A stretch of DNA of 45,991 nucleotides from Bacteroidota bacterium (GTDB taxonomy: Bacteria > Bacteroidota > Ignavibacteria > Ignavibacteriales > Ignavibacteriaceae): the NCBI GenBank assembly GCA_021831685.1, contig JAKBMG010000144.1:1-45991 (forward strand). Reading direction: 5' to 3'. Both the position numbers and the translations under genes were made by a program. Shown one piece after another: positions 40,573 to 45,991 of this stretch (its first letter is position 1; the number at the start of each line of letters is the position of its first letter). The notes beneath the pieces are model-generated. The model was given only the letters and a program-made list of their open reading frames with translations, ran no database searches and was not told the DNA's origin.

Positions 40573-42294
40573 TTATAGTAAAATTGTATCTGCATGAAGA
40601 ACATCGGAATAAAGTTCCGATTTAATTGTTTCCTGGTTTTTCATTGCCTTCGCAACAGCATCTAATATAAAACGCCTTGCAGTAAAAATCTTGCGATTAT
40701 CGGAATTTGCTTCCTGTAATAATAAATATCCAATGTAAATACTTCCATAAATTTCTACAATGTCCTTAGCCGCAATGTCCTGAAAGCTTTTATCCTTTTT
40801 GTCTTTAAGGTATTTAAGACAATCATAAAAAATTTGTCTCATATTCTGCAAATGAGATAATAGGTGTGAAAGATTTCCCTTATATTCCTTCTTTTCCCAT
40901 TCATCAAGGTATTCGCAAAGCACATCATTTATAGCCCCACCTGAAGCTGCAACAATCTGCATCTGAGATGTGCCTTCATAAATATTCGTAATCCTCGCAT
41001 CACGGAATAATCTTTCTACGCTAAACTCCTTCATATATCCCGTTCCACCGTGAATTTGAAGTGCATCGTAAGTGATCTTATTTGCCGATTCGGAAAGTAA
41101 ATATTTAGTCAATGGAGTAAGAAATGTAACAACCTTTGTCGCTTCTTTTAATTTGTCGTTTATCTCCGACAATGATTTCTTTTCTGCTTTTAATTTATCA
41201 AGTTGTTCGTCATATTTTTCTTTCCTATCAAGCCATTGACATGTTTGATAGAACAATGTACGGTTTGCTTCAAGCGTAACTCGCATTTCAACTAACATGT
41301 TTGTCACAACCGGCAATTGAGAAATTGGTTTGCCGAATTGTTCTCTTGCTTTTGCATATTTTAATGCCTCTTCGTAAGCAGCTTGAGATATTCCGAGTGA
41401 TTGTGCGCCAATACCAACACGCGCACGGTTCATTAGGTACAGAACATACTTCAAAAGCCCGAATCTTCTTTCACCGACTAATTGTGCCGGCGTATCATTA
41501 AATTGAAGCTCGCAAGTCGGGCTGCCGTGTATTCCAAGCTTATGTTCGATTCTTCTGACTTTTACCGTTTCATCTCCGTAACAAACAAGCATACTAAGAC
41601 CTCGTGCATCTTTAGTCCCGGCTTCCGTTCGCGCAAGCACTAAAAGGGCTTCTCCGTTGCCGTTGGTTATAAATCTTTTAACCCCCCGTAAAAACCATTT
41701 GCCTTTTTCGTCCTGATAAGCAGTCAATTTAACAGCTTGAAGATCAGATCCTGCGTCAGGCTCAGTTAATGCCATTGCACCTGTATAATTGCCTGAAGCG
41801 AAATGGGGAAGATATTCTGATTTTAATTCTTCGTTGGCAAATTGAGCAATTGTTTTCCCAATATCTTGAAGACCGAAAATATTCATTAAAGATGCATCTG
41901 CTCTTGATATTATTTCAACTGCCATCATATAAATTGTTGTAGGAAAATTCAGACCGCCGTATTCGCGAGGCAAAATCATTCCCATTAATTCTGCCTTAGA
42001 AAGAAGGTCCAATGATTCCTTTGTCCCTTTTGCATATTTTACCTTGCCTTCACTAAAAGAAGCACCATCATCATCAACCGAGGCTGCGCGTGGGGCAATG
42101 AAATTACCGGCAATATCTCCAACCACCTCTAAAATTTTCTTATAATTTTCTTTAGCATCTTCGTAATTAACTGGAGCGTAAGTAAAATCTTTGGCTTCGT
42201 TATAATCGTTTTCGGTAAGTCGTACAATTTCATCCAAATCAAGTCTGTTGAATTGATATAACAAATCTGAATTTTCAGTGAAAAAATTTGACAT
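40573..42294 (-). CDS. Acyl-CoA dehydrogenase
   Basis: It catalyses the FAD-dependent alpha-beta oxidation of acyl-CoA in beta-oxidation and passes electrons to ETF. The 573-residue protein has the N-terminal helical domain, GAMALTEPDAGSD then VKRFITNGNGEALLVLART of the middle domain, and HGGTGYMKEFSVERLFRDARITNIYEGTSQMQ at the C-terminus with the catalytic Glu of YEGT. It is about 190 residues longer than a basic 380-residue enzyme; extra helices follow YEGT, as in long AcdB-type members. Its start is 3 bp after the etfA stop. Confidence 0.93.
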   Translation of the reverse strand: MSNFFTENSDLLYQFNRLDLDEIVRLTENDYNEAKDFTYAPVNYEDAKENYKKILEVVGDIAGNFIAPRAASVDDDGASFSEGKVKYAKGTKESLDLLSKAELMGMILPREYGGLNFPTTIYMMAVEIISRADASLMNIFGLQDIGKTIAQFANEELKSEYLPHFASGNYTGAMALTEPDAGSDLQAVKLTAYQDEKGKWFLRGVKRFITNGNGEALLVLARTEAGTKDARGLSMLVCYGDETVKVRRIEHKLGIHGSPTCELQFNDTPAQLVGERRFGLLKYVLYLMNRARVGIGAQSLGISQAAYEEALKYAKAREQFGKPISQLPVVTNMLVEMRVTLEANRTLFYQTCQWLDRKEKYDEQLDKLKAEKKSLSEINDKLKEATKVVTFLTPLTKYLLSESANKITYDALQIHGGTGYMKEFSVERLFRDARITNIYEGTSQMQIVAASGGAINDVLCEYLDEWEKKEYKGNLSHLLSHLQNMRQIFYDCLKYLKDKKDKSFQDIAAKDIVEIYGSIYIGYLLLQEANSDNRKIFTARRFILDAVAKAMKNQETIKSELYSDVLHADTILL

Positions 42295-42297
42295 GGC

Positions 42298-43317
42298 TTA
42301 TCTCAACTTTTGCTTAAAAACATTTATAAATGTAGGTATAATTTGTGCAGCATCGCCTACAATGCCGTAATGAGCAACACCAAATATAGGAGCTTCGGGG
42401 TCACTATTTATGGCAATAATTTTATTTGATTCCTGCATTCCGGCACGATGCTGAATTGCGCCGGAAATCCCGATCGCAATATAAAGCTTAGGGCGTACCG
42501 TAACACCGGTTTGCCCGACCTGGCGATCAGGTGTGATAAACCCGGCGTCTACTGCGGCGCGGCTTCCGGCAACTTCGCCTCCTATTGTTGCAGCCAGTTC
42601 TTGCACAAGTCTAAAATTTTCTTTCGTTCCTAATCCATATCCTCCGGCGACAATTATTGGCGCACCTTTTAAATTAACTTTGCTCTCTTGCCTGTGCTGC
42701 TCAATAATTTTTACAATTGAATCAATTGTCGAAGGTTGATAAGGGACAGATACTATTTTCCCGTCTACCGGCTTGTCCAATGGCTCAAGACGCATTACGC
42801 CTTCACGCACAGTAGCCATTTGCACATCAACTTCGGGCGAAATAATTGTTGCGATAATATTTCCGCCGAAAGCCGGACGAATCTGTAGTAAAAGATTCTT
42901 ATACTCATTACGAAGATATTTAACATCGGAAATTTGCAGATCGGTGCAGTCGGCTGTTAATCCGCTTTTAATAAATGATGCAATTCGTGGAGCTAAATCT
43001 CTTCCTGTAATAGTTGCGCCGAATAGAACTACTCCGGGTCTGTATTTATCAACAAGCTCACTTAAGACCCTGCTGTAAGATAAAGTCCTGTAATTTTCTA
43101 ATTCCGGATGATCTGCCAGCAATGCTTCGGAAGCTCCGTACCGGAACGTTTCTTTCGCAATCGATTCCACATTAAACCCGATTACTACTGCTTTTAAATT
43201 TCCGTTGAGTTGATGGGCGAGTTTTCTACCTTTGGAAAGTAATTCTAAACTTACGTCAGCCGGTTTTCCGCCTCGCTGTTCTATAAAAACCCATACGTCG
43301 TTGTTTCTTGTTATCAT
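42298..43317 (-). CDS. etfA: Electron transfer flavoprotein, alpha subunit
   Basis: It binds FAD and receives electrons from the acyl-CoA dehydrogenase. In 339 residues the C-terminal FAD domain is clear: GGYGLGTKENFRLVQELA, GSRAAVDAGFITPDRQVGQTG, and IGISGAIQHRAGM then INSDPEAPIFGVAHYGIVGDA. The N-terminal ETF domain pairs with EtfB. The gene order etfB-etfA-acd on one transcript, with gaps of 4 and 3 bp, shows a shared function. Confidence 0.95.
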   Translation of the reverse strand: MITRNNDVWVFIEQRGGKPADVSLELLSKGRKLAHQLNGNLKAVVIGFNVESIAKETFRYGASEALLADHPELENYRTLSYSRVLSELVDKYRPGVVLFGATITGRDLAPRIASFIKSGLTADCTDLQISDVKYLRNEYKNLLLQIRPAFGGNIIATIISPEVDVQMATVREGVMRLEPLDKPVDGKIVSVPYQPSTIDSIVKIIEQHRQESKVNLKGAPIIVAGGYGLGTKENFRLVQELAATIGGEVAGSRAAVDAGFITPDRQVGQTGVTVRPKLYIAIGISGAIQHRAGMQESNKIIAINSDPEAPIFGVAHYGIVGDAAQIIPTFINVFKQKLR

Positions 43318-43321
43318 AATT

Positions 43322-44212
43322 TTATCCGAAAATATGATCTTCCATTAATTTATCTATAAGCGTACCAATGCCGGTTTTATTAGGTTCGATGTGTTCGTGT
43401 TTATTGCCCGTGAGAACTACTGACTCAATTTTGTGTACTTTAGTTGGAGAGCCCGCAACGCCGCAACGCTCAACATCCAATTGAAGATCATCCATAGTCA
43501 TCGTGTTGATGTAAAGATGCTTCGCCATGTATTCATACTTTAACTGGTCAATGTAGAGGAGTGAATTTCCTTCGGTAAGCTTTTCTAATTCCATTAAGGT
43601 CTTTGCATTTTTATAAGCCATAACCCGCTTAGCCTTATAGGGACGGGGAAAAACAGAATCCTTTAATACTGTTACAAGAACGGGCAGCGGTGACTCAAGA
43701 ACTTCATATCCCCCTTCAATCTTTCTCTTAATAACAACATGGCTTTCATTAATATTTACTATCTCTTGAGCGTAAGTAATTTGAGGTACTCCTAATTTCT
43801 CGGCAGTTTGCGGTCCAACTTGAGCTGTATCTCCATCAATAGCCTGCCTTCCTGCAAAAATAAAATCGTAGTTTCCAATTTTTTTTATTGCTTCAGAAAG
43901 AACATAAGAAGTTGCAAGAGTATCAGCTCCGGCAAATTTTCTATCACTTATCAAGTAAGCTTCATCTGCGCCCATGAATAAACATTCGCGTAATACATCG
44001 GAAGCGCGCGGAGGTCCCATAGTTATTACGCTGACACTTCCGCCGTAATTATCCTGAACTTGAAGCGCCATTTCAAGCGCAACACGATCTTCATGGTTAA
44101 ATATTGCAGGCAGCAAAGAACGGTTAACTGTCCCGTCTTCTTTCATTACCTGCCCGGAAATATTTGCTGTATCCGGGACCTGCTTTACAAGGACTATACT
44201 CTTATAACCCAT
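43322..44212 (-). CDS. etfB: Electron transfer flavoprotein, beta subunit
   Basis: The AMP-binding partner of EtfA, 296 residues, a little longer than the usual 255-265. Its motifs are VLVKQVPDT at the N-terminus, NHEDRVALEMALQV, ITMGPPRASDVLRECLFMGADEAYLISD, and FAGRQAIDGDTAQVGPQTAEKLG, typical of the family. The last 40 residues (HEHIEPNKTGIGTLIDKL) form an extension. The ATG follows GAGG and opens the operon; no confident promoter was found in the AT-rich stretch upstream. Confidence 0.94.
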   Translation of the reverse strand: MGYKSIVLVKQVPDTANISGQVMKEDGTVNRSLLPAIFNHEDRVALEMALQVQDNYGGSVSVITMGPPRASDVLRECLFMGADEAYLISDRKFAGADTLATSYVLSEAIKKIGNYDFIFAGRQAIDGDTAQVGPQTAEKLGVPQITYAQEIVNINESHVVIKRKIEGGYEVLESPLPVLVTVLKDSVFPRPYKAKRVMAYKNAKTLMELEKLTEGNSLLYIDQLKYEYMAKHLYINTMTMDDLQLDVERCGVAGSPTKVHKIESVVLTGNKHEHIEPNKTGIGTLIDKLMEDHIFG

Positions 44213-44443
44213 ATTCCCTCAAATGATAAGAAAAACATCTAATTATGGCAAAAATTGTGCCTTATGTAACATTCTATTTTCTCTTCGTTTTATAAGAAAA
44301 GATACAGAACCGGAGCGAAAAATTTCAGGATATAATAAAACTTTCTCGTAAATAAGAAATTTTTCATGAATTATTTTTAGTTGTACTGTCTAATAAGATA
44401 TTCCGACTCCTCCTTTACTGGAAGATAGGCAGGTTTGCGGAAT

Positions 44444-44567
44444 GGCATTTTAAGGTCATTCATTTTTATGAAATCTATTGAAATGCCAAAAAGCAGCCCA
44501 CGAATTTTATTCGTGGGGTATGAAATTAAAAGAATACATTTCAACCGATTCATCGGTTTCTCTAATG
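44444..44567. repeat. Cluster of inverted repeats between etfB and manA
   Basis: In the divergent gap 44213-44641 there are three nested or adjacent palindromes: GGCATTT/AAATGCC (44444 and 44481), CCCACGAATTTTATTCGTGGG (44497-44517, 8-bp perfect stem) and ACCGATTCATCGGT (44544-44557). None is followed by a clear T-run, so they look more like a REP-type cluster than terminators. Nothing coding is seen in the rest of the gap. Confidence 0.6.
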
Positions 44568-44587
44568 CCGTTTTTGTAATTGTGAAT

Positions 44588-44619
44588 TTGCGTGAGGTAT
44601 ATTGATGAACTTATATTTG
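44588..44619 (+). promoter_or_regulatory. Probable manA promoter
   Basis: TTG at 44588 and TATATTTG at 44612 form a -33/-7 pair with the same 24-bp offset as the panD promoter. They lie 22 bp before the manA start, and an AAGGA ribosome site follows at 44632. Confidence 0.55.
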
Positions 44620-44641
44620 TTATAGTTAATTAAGGATTAAA

Positions 44642-45874
44642 TTGAAAAAATTCCATGCACAACCTTATAGGTTAATAAATAAAGTTCAACATTATGATTG
44701 GGGTACGAAAGATGAAAATGCTTTTATTCCAAAGTTCTTGGGTGTCGAAGCAAAACCAGGATTGCCTTATGCCGAATTATGGATTGGCGCTCATCCGAAA
44801 TGTCCGTCGGAAATTGTAGTCGACAACGTAAATATCCCTCTTAATAAATTTGTTAAAGATTATCCTGTTGAATGTTTAGGCGATTATGTAGTTCGGAAAT
44901 TCAACGGGCAGTTTCCTTTTTTGCTAAAAGTCCTTTCTTCAGATAAAGCGCTTTCTATCCAAACACATCCAAATAAAATTCAAGCAGAAAAATTGCACGC
45001 ATTGGATCCCCAAAATTATCCCGATGATAATCATAAACCTGAAATAGCTGTTGCTGTCGATTCCCTGGCTGCAATTGCTGGCTTTCGCCCCGTAAAAGAA
45101 ATTGTGCAAAATTTAATTTCTCTGCCTGAACTTAATGATTTTATCGGCGAACACCTTATTGCAAAAGTATTAAACTCTAAAAATGATCAGGAGATTGAGA
45201 AAAATATCCAAGAACTCTATAGCGAAATAATGAAGAGAGCAGATGAATCAGAAAACCTTTCTAAATGTATTCAAAAAATAGCCGAGCGCTTAAAGGGTAA
45301 ATCAATTTTGTTGCCGGAAGAGTTTCAGTTCCTTACACAATATGACTTATTCGGCGTAGATATAGGCCTACTTTCATTTTTCTTTTTCAATATAATAAAT
45401 TTAGAAAAAGGACAGGCTATCTTTACGCAAGCTGGCGTTCCTCACGCATATATAAAAGGAAATATAATTGAGTGTATGGCAAATTCAGATAACGTGGTCC
45501 GTGCCGGTCTAACTAATAAGTTTAAAGATGTGAAGACTTTGTTGGATATAATTAAATATGATTTTGCTAAATATGAAATCATAAATAAAGAACAAAAAGA
45601 AGATGAAGTAACTTACAAAACAATGGCTGAAGAATTTGAAGTTTCACATTACCGGAAAGAAAGCGGATTTGCACAAATGAAAAATTCCAAAGGTAACCTA
45701 GCTGTGTATTTAATTACCGAAGGAACAATTGAAATTATATGGAAGTCCGGCGATATTAAATCATCACTACAATTTTCAAGAGGAGAATCAATTTTTATTC
45801 CTGCAGCATTATCAGAGTATGAAATCTCTACTCTAAGTGCGGCTGAATATTACGTTGTCGAAATTCCGTCTTGA
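44642..45874 (+). CDS. manA: Mannose-6-phosphate isomerase, class I
   Basis: A zinc enzyme interconverting fructose-6-phosphate and mannose-6-phosphate for GDP-sugar and glycan synthesis or mannose use. In 410 residues the N-terminus reads INKVQHYDWGTKDE. The zinc site is complete, with SIQTHPNK (Gln/His) and DDNHKPE (His/Glu), and the active region QAGVPHAYIKGNIIECMANSDNVVRAGLTNKF is intact. The start is TTG with AAGGA upstream, and no ATG occurs nearer than mid-protein. The 3' flank to the window end contains no recognised gene. Confidence 0.94.
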   Translation: MKKFHAQPYRLINKVQHYDWGTKDENAFIPKFLGVEAKPGLPYAELWIGAHPKCPSEIVVDNVNIPLNKFVKDYPVECLGDYVVRKFNGQFPFLLKVLSSDKALSIQTHPNKIQAEKLHALDPQNYPDDNHKPEIAVAVDSLAAIAGFRPVKEIVQNLISLPELNDFIGEHLIAKVLNSKNDQEIEKNIQELYSEIMKRADESENLSKCIQKIAERLKGKSILLPEEFQFLTQYDLFGVDIGLLSFFFFNIINLEKGQAIFTQAGVPHAYIKGNIIECMANSDNVVRAGLTNKFKDVKTLLDIIKYDFAKYEIINKEQKEDEVTYKTMAEEFEVSHYRKESGFAQMKNSKGNLAVYLITEGTIEIIWKSGDIKSSLQFSRGESIFIPAALSEYEISTLSAAEYYVVEIPS

Positions 45875-45991
45875 CAAAATAGACGTCAATTTAACATTTA
45901 TAACATATTTTTGTATAAGCCATTTTAATTTTTATTACTTAAAATTTATTCATCAATTGCCCCGCTACCGGTCAGGCAGGTTTATGGTATT

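Noticed and set aside
45876-45900. TTGAC/GTCAA inverted repeat after manA as a terminator.
   Set aside because: The 5-bp stem is weak and AT-rich with a short T-run; it was not strong enough to annotate.

Overview
The window reads as a chromosomal segment of an AT-rich member of the Bacteroidota/Chlorobiota superphylum, most likely Ignavibacteria-like. This is inferred from gene content (FadL-type porin, LytR_C-RsfS-ArgS neighbourhood, UPF0182 protein, polyferredoxin), from many TTG start codons, and from promoters with the TAnnTTTG -7 box typical of Bacteroidota. No 16S gene is present, so the assignment is indirect.

Layout. 1-4042 (minus): trpE-trpG-trpD-trpC behind a TTGACA/TATATTTG promoter and a trp attenuator with a short leader peptide carrying three consecutive Trp codons. 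trpC runs off the left edge. 4043-8321 (plus): a repeat-rich gap, panD, a small exported protein, a LytR_C protein, rsfS and argS. 8328-12961 (minus): comF, a VWA membrane protein, phzF and surE. 13103-20386 (plus): pgeF, folB, folK (apparent ATT start), a deoxynucleoside kinase, a small membrane protein, a family 9 glycosyltransferase, a Ppx/GppA phosphatase, a Tat-exported DUF362 protein and a membrane polyferredoxin. 20392-24442 (minus): a Gfo/Idh/MocA oxidoreductase and a UPF0182 protein.

25098-38611 (plus) is a defence and accessory island. It begins with a type I restriction-modification operon, hsdM-(GIY-YIG)-hsdS-hsdR, whose genes all overlap by 4 bp. Next comes the most interesting cassette, 30659-35841: a C5-cytosine methyltransferase, a large protein with two GHKL ATPase modules (MORC/Hsp90-like at the N-terminus, histidine-kinase-like at the C-terminus), a response-regulator receiver protein with an unrecognised C-terminal domain, and an HhH-GPD glycosylase resembling T:G mismatch glycosylases. 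This looks like a DNA methylation module coupled to a phosphorelay and to repair of deaminated 5-methylcytosine. Third is a toxin-antitoxin-chaperone cassette (HicA, HicB with a long C-terminal extension, SecB-like chaperone) with its own promoter and palindromic operator. It lies between two diverged copies of a holin-like membrane gene.

38932-45874: a FadL/OmpP1 porin (plus), then on the minus strand a small protein and an acyl-CoA dehydrogenase with both electron-transfer flavoprotein subunits (a probable lipid uptake and beta-oxidation set), and finally manA (plus). Intergenic gaps hold dispersed repeats and palindromes, some of which also sit in frame inside genes. No tRNA, rRNA, CRISPR array or transposase was recognised.
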